Positions 1-5,862 of a stretch of DNA of 7,970 nucleotides are shown piece by piece. The position numbers and the translations under genes were made by a program. This DNA comes from Dehalococcoidales bacterium (GTDB lineage Bacteria; Chloroflexota; Dehalococcoidia; Dehalococcoidales; UBA3254). A model generated the notes under the pieces. That model saw nothing but the letters and a program-made list of their open reading frames with translations, searched no databases and was not told the origin of the DNA. The stretch spans positions 1 to 7,970 of the forward strand of contig JAQULX010000116.1 in the NCBI GenBank assembly GCA_028718465.1, in the 5' to 3' direction. Numbering within the stretch: position 1 is the stretch's first letter; each line of letters starts with the position of its first letter.

Positions 1-1
1 C

Positions 2-1033
2 CTGCTACGCCAGGTGGAGGAGAAGCTGGAATCCCAGGGCATGAGATCGGTGGAAGCCAAGGCATTTGTGAAACCGGTAAAGAGCCTGTTGACCGATAAT
101 CTTTTTTGGCGGCAGCAAAGCGACGGTCTGGCATTATTTATCCAGTCCAATATGTACCTTTATTACCGTGTCCCGATTCTCCTGAAAGAACAGGTGGGAG
201 TGGGTGAACGGTTCTATATCAATCCTCTGGTGAAAATGTTCAGTGACTGCGGTTATTTTTATGTTCTGGCAATCAGCCAGAACGACATCAGACTACTGCA
301 ATGTACGGCTTCAGGTTCGGTACGCCTTGATGTAAGCAATTTACCTAAAAACAAGGAAGAAGCCCTTTATTATGAAACACCGGATAACCGCATGCGGTAT
401 CGTGTTTCAGCGCCTGCGGGAGGAAGCAATCTGGGCGTAACTACTGCAATACAGACCAGAGTGGGAAGCCGGCCGGACTACGCCAAAAGGAACATGATGC
501 AGTATTTTCAACAGGTCAGCAGCGGTATCCATGAAAAATTGAGAGATGAGAAAATGCCGCTGGTCATGGCAGCGGTAGACTACCTTCATCCTATGTACCG
601 GGAGGCCAATCTTTACCATAACCTGTTGCCTGATGGTGTGATAGGCAACCCGGAATTGCTTGGTGATGATGAGCTGCGTGAACAGGCCTGGAATATAGTC
701 CGCCTTTATTTCGAGAAAGCCCGGAATAATGTAATAGCCGAGTTCCGGAAATCAGCCGGAACCGGCCTGACCGCTATTGGGCTGTCCGAGGTTATTCCTG
801 CTGCGTATCATGGCCGGGTCAGATTTCTACTTACTGCTGAAGATGTCCAGCAATGGGGCGTTTTCAACCCGGATACGGATACAGTAAAGGTACACTCGAA
901 GCCGGAGCAGGACGATGAGGACCTGATGGACCTGGCGGCTTATCAAACCCTGAGCCATTCCGGGACCATTCATACTTTAAATCCGAATGAAGTGCCGGGA
1001 GGAGCCCCGGTTTCAGCTATACTGCGATTCTAA
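2..1033 (+). CDS. baeRF-type protein (bacterial release-factor-like family), 5' truncated
   Basis: The reading frame is open from the first complete codon at nt 2, so the gene begins upstream of the window; 343 codons are visible before the TAA at 1031-1033. A GTG at 14-16 is in frame, but the preceding codons (L-L-R-Q) read as normal protein, so I treat it as internal. Recognisable pieces are FWRQQSDGLALFIQ near the left end, YFYVLAISQNDIRLLQ (a beta-strand with the FYVLALSQN-type signature), SEVIPAAYHGRVRFLL, and a C-terminal block DLAAYQTLSHSGTIHTLNP ending GGAPVSAILRF. These fit the bacterial archaeo-eukaryotic release factor (baeRF) group, probably the family 3 type, from memory of the family. 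Such proteins resemble the eRF1/Pelota middle domain; their function in bacteria is not established, and a ribosome-associated role is only inference. No signal peptide or membrane segment is visible in this part. ppsA follows after 72 nt with no clear terminator between, so co-transcription is possible. Confidence 0.75.
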   Translation: MLRQVEEKLESQGMRSVEAKAFVKPVKSLLTDNLFWRQQSDGLALFIQSNMYLYYRVPILLKEQVGVGERFYINPLVKMFSDCGYFYVLAISQNDIRLLQCTASGSVRLDVSNLPKNKEEALYYETPDNRMRYRVSAPAGGSNLGVTTAIQTRVGSRPDYAKRNMMQYFQQVSSGIHEKLRDEKMPLVMAAVDYLHPMYREANLYHNLLPDGVIGNPELLGDDELREQAWNIVRLYFEKARNNVIAEFRKSAGTGLTAIGLSEVIPAAYHGRVRFLLTAEDVQQWGVFNPDTDTVKVHSKPEQDDEDLMDLAAYQTLSHSGTIHTLNPNEVPGGAPVSAILRF

Positions 1034-1091
1034 CGTAAGGGGAATACCTGGTTTTGTTCAACTTGCGCTGGTATGGTAACAAGAAAAAAAT

Positions 1092-1097
1092 GGAGGT
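1092..1097 (+). promoter_or_regulatory. Ribosome binding site that sets the ppsA start
   Basis: GGAGGT lies 8 nt before the ATG at 1106. An earlier in-frame ATG at 1073 would add 11 residues (M-V-T-R-K-K-...) but has no Shine-Dalgarno sequence before it, and its extra codons run through this site. The 1106 start is therefore preferred. Confidence 0.8.
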
Positions 1098-1105
1098 CGG
1101 TACTG

Positions 1106-3541
1106 ATGGCAACGAGCAGCCAGTATGTTCGCTGGTTTGAGACATTGAACAATAAAGACGTTTCCCTGGTGGGCGGTAAAAACGCTTCTCTAGGGGAAAT
1201 GTTCAGATCCTTGAGAGCGGAAGGAATCAAAATACCGGACGGATTTGCCACTACATCCGACGCTTATTGGAGATTCATGGAAGCCAATGGTCTCAAGGAA
1301 AAGGTACAATCGCGTTTACTGGAGATGGAAAGCGGACGGAAATCCCTGGTCCAGGCCGGTAAAGAGGTAAGGAGGCTTATTCTCGGTGCGCAATTCCCGG
1401 AAGAAATTGCCCTTGATATTCGTGAGGCTTACCATGAGCTGAGCCGGAGGTATCAAAAGGCCGAAGCGGACGTGGCAGTCCGCAGCAGTGCCACGGCTGA
1501 AGACCTGCCTACAGCAAGCTTTGCCGGGCAGCAGGAAAGCTTTCTGAATATCACCGGTGAAGGAGAGTTGCTGGAGGCCTGCCGGAAGTGTTACGCTTCT
1601 CTTTTTACCGACCGCGCTATAGCCTACCGCCAGGAAAAGGGGTTTAAACATATGGAGGTAGCGCTTTCCATCGGCATCCAGAAAATGGTGCGATCTGACC
1701 TGGCGGGCTCGGGTGTGATGTTTACCATAGATACGGAAACCGGCTTTCCTGATGTAATCATTATTAACGCCGCCTGGGGGTTGGGTGAGAATGTGGTCCA
1801 GGGGACGGTAATACCGGATGAATATTCGGTTTTTAAACCGCTGCTTGAACAAGATAGCTTCAAACCGGTTATCGAAAAGATCATGGGGGCTAAAGAAAAG
1901 AAGATGATCTATGCCACCGGCGGCACCAGGTCCACCAAAAATATCGACACGCCGGAATGGCAGCGCAGGCAGTATGTTTTAAACGAAGAGGAAATCCTTA
2001 CCCTGGGACGCTGGGCGAAAAAAATCGAGCAACATTATCGTATTCCTATGGATATCGAATGGGCGAAGGATGGTGAAAGCGATGAGCTTTTTATTGTACA
2101 GGCCCGTCCGGAGACAGTGCAGTCGCAAAAAACGGCTGCTTCGATGAAAACTTACACCTTGAAAGAGAGAGGCCGGAGGATTCTTGCCGGACTGGCGATT
2201 GGAGAGGCAATAACAGCTGGCGAGGCCTCTGTTATCAAGCACGCCAGTGACATCGGCAGATTCAGAGATAACACGATTCTGGTGACGGAGATGACCGACC
2301 CCGACTGGGTGCCTATAATGACGCGGGCTAAGGGAATTATTACCGACCATGGCGGCCGGACTTCACATGCCGCCATTGTCAGCCGTGAGCTGGGAATTCC
2401 GGCAGTGGTGGGGACCGGCAGCGCTACTCAGGTGCTCCGGGATGGGCAAGAGGTCACACTTTCCTGCGCTGAGGGAAACGAGGGGTATATTTATGAGGGT
2501 ATTTTAGATTACGAAGAGTCGGATGTGAGCCTGGCGGATATTCCTGAGACCAAAACCAGGATTATGATGAATATCGCCAATCCTCAAGCAGCCTTCAGAT
2601 GGTGGCGGCTGCCATGCAACGGCATTGGTCTGGCCAGGATGGAATTCATAATCAATAATGTCATTAAAATCCATCCGATGGCGCTGGTGAAATTTAACGA
2701 TCTTAAGGATGAGTCCGCCCGCCAGCAGATTGAGGAGATGACCCGCGGTTACAGTGATAAGACCGAATACTTTGTGGCGAATCTTGCCCGCGGGATTGCT
2801 CAAATCGCGGCTGCTCAATATCCTGATCCCGTGGTAGTCAGAATGAGCGACTTCAAAACGAATGAATATGCCAATCTGATCGGTGGAAGGCAGTTTGAAC
2901 CGGAAGAAGAGAATCCGATGCTGGGCTTCCGGGGCGCGTCGAGGTATTACGACGATCGGTACCGCGAAGGTTTCGCGCTTGAATGCCGCGCCATTAAACA
3001 GGCCAGGGAGGAAATGGGGCTGTCTAATGTGATAGTTATGATACCTTTTTGCCGTACGGTAGGGGAGGCCGACAGGGTATTAAAGGTAATGGCGGAAAAC
3101 GGTCTTCGACGAGGAGAAAATGGGCTCGAGGTCTATATAATGTGTGAGGTGCCTTCCAACGTCATTATGGCGGAGGAGTTTGCTGAAAAATTCGACGGCT
3201 TTTCTATCGGCAGCAACGATCTGACGCAGCTTGTTCTGGGGGTCGACCGGGACTCGACCAGCCTGGCCGGGCTGTTTGATGAGCACGATGAATCGGTGAA
3301 AAGGATGATGGCGAGCGTTATCAGGAGAGCGCATAAGACTCACCGCAAGGTGGGCATCTGCGGTCAGGCCCCCAGCGATTATCCGGACATTGCCGTTTTT
3401 CTGGTCAAGGAAGGAATTGATTCCATTTCGCTGAATCCGGACAGCGTTGTCCAGGTCAAAAAGCTGGTAGGGGAAACAGAAAAACAGATGCAAAATGAGG
3501 CCGCTGGCGGTCATACACCCCGGGACGGTACGCCGGAATAA
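1106..3541 (+). CDS. ppsA: Phosphoenolpyruvate synthase (pyruvate, water dikinase)
   Basis: Cytosolic enzyme that converts pyruvate, ATP and water to phosphoenolpyruvate, AMP and phosphate, the entry step to gluconeogenesis from pyruvate. The product is 811 residues, close to the roughly 790-800 usual for the family. Three domains are visible in order. The N-terminal ATP-grasp-like nucleotide-binding domain (about 1-350) has GGKNASLGEM at 23-32 and VAVRSSATAEDLPTASFAG from 123. The swivelling phosphohistidine domain (about 370-470) has DHGGRTSHAAIVSRELGIP with the catalytic His at residue 421. The C-terminal PEP/pyruvate-binding barrel (about 500-800) has GIGLARMEFIINN near 507, GSNDLTQLVLGVDRDS from 702, and GICGQAPSD with the active-site Cys at 752. 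All key residues are present and the frame is intact. GIGLARMEF and GSNDLTQ, together with the lack of a PPDK-type insertion, favour PpsA over pyruvate phosphate dikinase. It may be co-transcribed with the upstream baeRF gene, and it converges on hsp20. Confidence 0.96.
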   Translation: MATSSQYVRWFETLNNKDVSLVGGKNASLGEMFRSLRAEGIKIPDGFATTSDAYWRFMEANGLKEKVQSRLLEMESGRKSLVQAGKEVRRLILGAQFPEEIALDIREAYHELSRRYQKAEADVAVRSSATAEDLPTASFAGQQESFLNITGEGELLEACRKCYASLFTDRAIAYRQEKGFKHMEVALSIGIQKMVRSDLAGSGVMFTIDTETGFPDVIIINAAWGLGENVVQGTVIPDEYSVFKPLLEQDSFKPVIEKIMGAKEKKMIYATGGTRSTKNIDTPEWQRRQYVLNEEEILTLGRWAKKIEQHYRIPMDIEWAKDGESDELFIVQARPETVQSQKTAASMKTYTLKERGRRILAGLAIGEAITAGEASVIKHASDIGRFRDNTILVTEMTDPDWVPIMTRAKGIITDHGGRTSHAAIVSRELGIPAVVGTGSATQVLRDGQEVTLSCAEGNEGYIYEGILDYEESDVSLADIPETKTRIMMNIANPQAAFRWWRLPCNGIGLARMEFIINNVIKIHPMALVKFNDLKDESARQQIEEMTRGYSDKTEYFVANLARGIAQIAAAQYPDPVVVRMSDFKTNEYANLIGGRQFEPEEENPMLGFRGASRYYDDRYREGFALECRAIKQAREEMGLSNVIVMIPFCRTVGEADRVLKVMAENGLRRGENGLEVYIMCEVPSNVIMAEEFAEKFDGFSIGSNDLTQLVLGVDRDSTSLAGLFDEHDESVKRMMASVIRRAHKTHRKVGICGQAPSDYPDIAVFLVKEGIDSISLNPDSVVQVKKLVGETEKQMQNEAAGGHTPRDGTPE

Positions 3542-3575
3542 ATCTGCTAATAACGAAGATTATCCAACAAGATTA

Positions 3576-4052
3576 TCAACTTTCCTTAGTGGCCTGGCCT
3601 TCCAGACCGGCCCCTCCATGGATGTTGATGCGCCTGGGCTTCTCCTCTTCCGGCTTGGGAATACTCAGAGTCAAAACGCCGTTATCGAAAGTGGCATCGG
3701 CTTTATTTGCCTCTACACTTCTCGGAATAGGTATTTTCCGGGATATTATCCCGTACTGGTTCTCTTTACGGATATACTCCTTGTCTTTGAAATCCCCTTC
3801 TTCTTTGCGTTCGGCTTTGATGGTCAAAATTTCTCCGGTAACGGAAATATCCACGTCTTCAGGTTTTACTCCCGGCAAGGCGGCTTTAATGATGAGATAG
3901 TTTTCGCTCTGGATAATGTCAATCGGGAAACCGCCGCCCCCCAACCCGATGGTGAAACCTCCGGGACGATTAACACTGTCCTCGAGTAGTTTATCCATAG
4001 CTTGCTTCAGTGACATTAAGTCTTGAGCCGGGTCCCAGCGGATTATGCTCAT
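3576..4052 (-). CDS. Small heat-shock protein, Hsp20/alpha-crystallin family
   Basis: ATP-independent holdase chaperone of 158 residues, a typical bacterial sHSP length; it is expected to form cytosolic oligomers that hold unfolding proteins. The N-terminal arm carries the common MSIIRWDPAQDLMSLKQAMD start. It is followed by a glycine-rich stretch (about 31-41, with GLGGGG) and the alpha-crystallin domain (about 43-136). Family marks are AALPGVKPEDVDIS at 58-70, KIPIPRSVE near 106-114, and ATFDNGVLTLSIPK at 120-133. The C-terminal tail has the I-x-I anchoring motif as I142-N143-I144. The start is supported by AAAGGAGG (plus-strand 4058-4065) 5 nt before the ATG. The gene stands alone, divergent from rpsF and convergent with ppsA. 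I see no CIRCE element (the HrcA operator) upstream, so its heat control, if any, is not explained by what is visible. The paralogue identity is not resolvable from sequence alone. Confidence 0.95.
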   Translation of the reverse strand: MSIIRWDPAQDLMSLKQAMDKLLEDSVNRPGGFTIGLGGGGFPIDIIQSENYLIIKAALPGVKPEDVDISVTGEILTIKAERKEEGDFKDKEYIRKENQYGIISRKIPIPRSVEANKADATFDNGVLTLSIPKPEEEKPRRINIHGGAGLEGQATKES

Positions 4053-4118
4053 GGCAGCCTCCTTTCGATTTATTTTTTCCGCTCAATCATGCTATCATTA
4101 CAATTGCCGTATATCTAT

Positions 4119-4148
4119 ATTATAAAACTAATTAATACCGGCTGACTC
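4119..4148 (-). promoter_or_regulatory. Possible hsp20 promoter
   Basis: On the minus strand a perfect TATAAT (plus-strand 4119-4124) lies about 66 nt upstream of the hsp20 start codon. The matching -35 position, with an 18-nt spacer, reads GAGTCA, which fits the TTGACA consensus at only three of six bases. This -35 region is also one arm of the inverted repeat at 4139-4151, so a regulator could act here. The call rests mainly on the -10 box. Confidence 0.35.
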
Positions 4149-4234
4149 CGGGACTGAAGCAGGCAGGGTCATCTCCCTTCTTTCACGATTAATCCGGCGA
4201 AGGCTGTCAGCCGAAGTACTGTCATGCCGGAGTC
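4139..4234. repeat. Nested 8-bp inverted repeats sharing one left arm
   Basis: CGGCTGAC at 4139-4146 is exactly complementary to GTCAGCCG at 4206-4213. GACTCCGG at 4144-4151 is exactly complementary to CCGGAGTC at 4227-4234. The two left arms overlap at 4144-4146, so the composite left arm CGGCTGACTCCGG could pair with both right arms in a branched fold, losing the three shared base pairs from one of them. Confidence 0.65.
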
Positions 4235-4244
4235 CTTTGCAGAA

Positions 4245-4299
4245 GGGCGATGGATTTCACTTAAATACTGTTATTCTTGATCGCCCAATACGAGAATAA
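4245..4299. repeat. Two interlocking inverted repeats (alternative stems)
   Basis: GGGCGAT at 4245-4251 is exactly complementary to ATCGCCC at 4280-4286. TTATTCT at 4271-4277 is exactly complementary to AGAATAA at 4293-4299. The arms are interleaved (A, B, A', B'), so as RNA the stems would either exclude each other or form a pseudoknot. No transcript across this stretch is demonstrated. Confidence 0.55.
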
Positions 4300-4303
4300 C
4301 CGG

Positions 4304-4333
4304 GGTCCCGGAGCGTCTCCGGTCGGGATGACC
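4304..4333. repeat. GC-rich hairpin
   Basis: CCGGAG (4308-4313) and CTCCGG (4317-4322) form a perfect 6-bp stem with a 3-nt loop. An outer GGTC (4304-4307) can pair with GACC (4330-4333) across an unpaired TCGGGAT. No T-run follows on either side, so it does not look like a Rho-independent terminator. Confidence 0.6.
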
Positions 4334-4396
4334 AATCCAGCGTATTATTAAATGAATAAGCTCTGCTAAAGCGGGATAAAGAGAATAATAGCATTA

Positions 4397-4424
4397 TTGC
4401 AATTGCAGGGTAGTATGTTATAAT
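4397..4424 (+). promoter_or_regulatory. Promoter of the rpsF-ssb-rpsR operon
   Basis: The -35 box TTGCAA (4397-4402), a 16-nt spacer, and a perfect TATAAT (4419-4424) preceded by TG at -15/-14 form an extended -10 promoter. Transcription should start near 4431, leaving a leader of about 57 nt before the rpsF ATG. The -35 box overlaps two short palindromes: AATAAT-AGC-ATTATT at 4384-4398 and TGCAATTGCA at 4398-4407. Confidence 0.75.
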
Positions 4425-4487
4425 AAAATGCGTCTATTGTGCTGCAGGCCTTTAGAAAAAAATTGATTTGGGGAAAGTAAAAAATAG

Positions 4488-4838
4488 ATGGTGACTAAAG
4501 ACGAAACCAATACCGAAGCCAATGCCGAAGTTAAGATCGAAGCGCAAAAAGGGAATAGTTACGAACTCGTATTTATCATCCACCCGGAAGTAGCCGATGA
4601 TGCGCTTGACCCGCTGATTAATGGGGTGACCCAGTATATTACCGGGAAAAACGGAGAAGTAATCGAAGTTGCGCGCTGGGGCCGGAAGAAACTGGCGTAT
4701 CCTATCAAGCATTTAATGGAAGGCAACTACGTGTTGGTAAAATTCAGACTTGAACCAGCCGCCAACAGGGAACTGGAAAACAATCTTAAAATCTCGGAAA
4801 AAGTTTTACGCTATTTACTAATTAAAATAGAAGATTAG
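4488..4838 (+). CDS. rpsF: Small-subunit ribosomal protein S6 (bS6)
   Basis: bS6 sits in the 30S platform and pairs with bS18. The product is 116 residues. The S6 core begins at SYELVFIIHPE (about 24-34), corresponding to the usual MRKYELVYI start. It continues with the signature WGRKKLAYPIKHLMEGNYVLVKF at about 64-86 and the helix-plus-strand end NLKISEKVLRYLLIKIED. Before the core there is an acidic N-terminal extension of about 23 residues (MVTKDETNTEANAEVKIEAQ...). An in-frame TAG lies directly before the ATG (4485-4487), and no start codon falls near the core boundary, so the extension appears genuine. The ribosome binding site is weak (GGGGAAAG, about 10 nt upstream). ssb follows after 17 nt and rpsR after that, the standard S6-SSB-S18 operon. 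The leader lacks an obvious S6:S18 feedback motif. Confidence 0.95.
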   Translation: MVTKDETNTEANAEVKIEAQKGNSYELVFIIHPEVADDALDPLINGVTQYITGKNGEVIEVARWGRKKLAYPIKHLMEGNYVLVKFRLEPAANRELENNLKISEKVLRYLLIKIED

Positions 4839-4855
4839 TAAGGAGGCGCCAGTTT

Positions 4856-5302
4856 ATGGACAATCAACAATCAGGGCGGGAAGGTGTCCGGTCCACTTCG
4901 AGTTTAAATAAAGTCATGATTATTGGAAATCTGGGCGGTGAGCCGGAGATGCGATTCACTCCTAACGGTAACCCGGTTACTACATTCAGAGTCGCTACCA
5001 ACCGTGTTTACAATACCCCTGACGGCGAGCGGAGAGAAGAGACCGAGTGGTTTTCAGTCGTCACCTGGCAGAGGTTGGCGGAGAACTGTAATCGATTTCT
5101 AACCAAAGGCCAGAAGATATATGTGGAAGGCAGGCTGCATAACCGCACATGGGACGGAAATGACGGACAAAAGCATTCCCGTGTGGAAATCATTGCCAAT
5201 AATGTAATATTCCTGGATAAACGGGCTGCTTCTCCCAGCGTTGAAGATAAAATGGATGATGGTGAGCCCGGCGATATAGAGCCGCAGGACTTGCCGTTTT
5301 AG
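4856..5302 (+). CDS. ssb: Single-stranded DNA-binding protein SSB
   Basis: SSB coats single-stranded DNA during replication, repair and recombination and recruits partners through its C-terminal tip. The product is 148 residues. The OB-fold spans about 16-121, starting SLNKVMIIGNLGGEPEMRFT and including FRVATNRVYN, ETEWFSVVTWQRLAE and GQKIYVEGRLHNRTW. Likely DNA-stacking aromatics are W66, F67, W71 and W99, by analogy with known SSBs. The short acidic tail ends DLPF, a good match to the conserved acidic-hydrophobic tip. A 15-residue polar extension (MDNQQSGREGVRSTS) precedes the OB-fold. The start is fixed by a strong AAGGAGG at 4840-4846, 9 nt upstream, and no alternative start lies before the fold. 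The tail is shorter than in many SSBs. Its place between rpsF and rpsR is the conserved arrangement. Confidence 0.96.
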   Translation: MDNQQSGREGVRSTSSLNKVMIIGNLGGEPEMRFTPNGNPVTTFRVATNRVYNTPDGERREETEWFSVVTWQRLAENCNRFLTKGQKIYVEGRLHNRTWDGNDGQKHSRVEIIANNVIFLDKRAASPSVEDKMDDGEPGDIEPQDLPF

Positions 5303-5350
5303 TTATTAAGAAATACAGATATTCTATAACAGGTAGGGAGTTAAATTAGC

Positions 5351-5650
5351 GTGAACGATACCAAGATGGCCAGACCCAAAAGAAGGTGGGAGGGATCGAA
5401 ATACGTTCCCAAACGTAAAGTATGTTCCTTCTGCAGCGACAAAATTGATGTGATAGATTATAAAGACGCAGCCAAGATGCGACAGTATATCTCGGACAGA
5501 GGCAAGATTGACCCGCGCCGGAAGACCGGGACCTGCGCCAAGCACCAGAGAGCGATAGCAGTGGCTGTAAAGAGAGCCAGGCACCTGGCGTTAATTCCAT
5601 ATGTTCCGGCTCATATCAACAAGACCGGCGGAGTGGGCATCCGATTTTAG
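5351..5650 (+). CDS. rpsR: Small-subunit ribosomal protein S18 (bS18), cysteine-containing form
   Basis: bS18 binds next to bS6 on the 30S platform. The product is 99 residues, longer than the usual 75-80. The core has [37 protein letters not shown] and [20 protein letters not shown]25, C28, C62 and H65 keep the pattern of the metal-binding (C+) version of S18, so zinc binding is likely by family analogy. The excess length comes from a basic N-terminus ([15 protein letters not shown]) and a C-terminal tail [12 protein letters not shown] after the core. I chose the GTG at 5351: it has GGGAG at 5336-5340, 10 nt upstream, and an in-frame TAA lies just before it at 5342-5344. The ATG at 5366 would give [10 protein letters not shown] but has no ribosome binding site. 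It is the third gene of the rpsF operon, 48 nt after ssb. Confidence 0.95.
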   Translation: MNDTKMARPKRRWEGSKYVPKRKVCSFCSDKIDVIDYKDAAKMRQYISDRGKIDPRRKTGTCAKHQRAIAVAVKRARHLALIPYVPAHINKTGGVGIRF

Positions 5651-5678
5651 TTAACATAAATTAGTCAATGGCTATAAA
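5651..5678 (+). promoter_or_regulatory. Probable promoter of the rpmH-rnpA-yidD-yidC cluster
   Basis: TTAACA (5651-5656; five of six consensus bases) and TATAAA (5673-5678; five of six) are separated by 16 nt. The site starts immediately after the rpsR TAG and gives a leader of about 35 nt before rpmH. It lies in the only sizeable AT-rich gap (68 nt) between the two gene groups. Read-through from the rpsF promoter is also possible because no terminator hairpin is visible here. Confidence 0.55.
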
Positions 5679-5718
5679 CTGATTGCTAATAACTAAATAT
5701 TAATAATAAGGAACTACA

Positions 5719-5862
5719 GTGGCTACAAAAAGGACCTGGCAACCCAAAAGAATACCGCGCAAGCGCGAGCATGGGTTTTTAAAGAGAATGAGCACCCGGG
5801 GAGGCCGGGATGTTCTAAAATCGAGACGGTTAAAGGGACGCAAACGATTAGTTGTAGTTTAG
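5719..5862 (+). CDS. rpmH: Large-subunit ribosomal protein L34 (bL34)
   Basis: Very basic 47-residue protein of the 50S subunit, easily missed because of its size. It reads [20 protein letters not shown], then a continuation with [20 protein letters not shown] and ending RKRLVVV. The [19 protein letters not shown] and [16 protein letters not shown] blocks are the L34 signature; the IPRKREHGF variant resembles Chloroflexota L34 as I recall it. The start is the GTG at 5719: AAGGA (5708-5712) lies 6 nt upstream and an in-frame TAA at 5707-5709 excludes any earlier start. Its TAG stop (5860-5862) shares one base with the GTG start of rnpA, which suggests translational coupling. It is the first gene after the promoter at 5651-5678. 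Confidence 0.95.
   Translation: MATKRTWQPKRIPRKREHGFLKRMSTRGGRDVLKSRRLKGRKRLVVV

Larger units (their letters stand above)
4168..4333. repeat. Degenerate GTCAT-type intergenic repeat copies
   Basis: The motif GTCATCTCC occurs at 4168-4176, GTCATGCCG at 4221-4229, and GTCATCCCG on the minus strand at plus positions 4324-4332. The last two are inverted relative to each other, bounding about 112 bp. The minus-strand copy continues into CGACCGGAGACGCTCCGGGA. This resembles the widespread non-coding intergenic repeats that begin GTCATTCCG or GTCATCCCG in many genomes. No open reading frame or transposase accompanies them. Assigning them to one family is inference from the resemblance. Confidence 0.4.
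4053..4487. other. Gene-free divergent intergenic region between hsp20 and rpsF
   Basis: These 435 bp contain no convincing coding frame on either strand. The hsp20 side (about 4066-4140) is AT-rich and holds the hsp20 leader and possible promoter. The middle (4139-4333) is GC-richer and packed with inverted repeats. The rpsF side (about 4340-4487) is AT-rich again, with short palindromes, the rpsF promoter and a leader of roughly 57 nt. The GC-rich core set between AT-rich flanks suggests inserted repeat material or a small RNA; neither is proven. Confidence 0.7.

Noticed and set aside
1034..1091. Separate ppsA promoter (TTGTTC near 1053 with TAACAA near 1076)
   Set aside because: Both boxes match the consensus poorly, so it is not supported beyond chance.
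1316..1852. Minus-strand open frame of 178 codons inside ppsA, and similar ones at 1979-2350 and 3080-3514
   Set aside because: They lie opposite an intact, highly conserved enzyme, and no ribosome binding site or family motif is seen.
3495..3989. Plus-strand open frame of 164 codons across the ppsA end and hsp20
   Set aside because: It is antisense to a clear Hsp20 gene, starts inside ppsA, and its protein has no recognisable pattern.
4053..4140. CIRCE (HrcA) operator or sigma-32 promoter for hsp20
   Set aside because: No TTAGCACTC/GAGTGCTAA inverted repeat and no CTTGAA/CCCCAT-type pair was found.
4201..4213. GGCTGTCAGCC at 4202-4212 as a hairpin
   Set aside because: The central loop would be a single base, too short to fold; its right half pairs better with 4139-4146.
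4304..4333. Rho-independent terminator
   Set aside because: The stem is good, but no T-run follows on either strand and no gene ends nearby.
5651..5718. Replication origin next to rpmH
   Set aside because: No dnaA gene and no cluster of DnaA boxes is present; the only near match, TTATCCAAC at 3560-3568, is single, imperfect and elsewhere.
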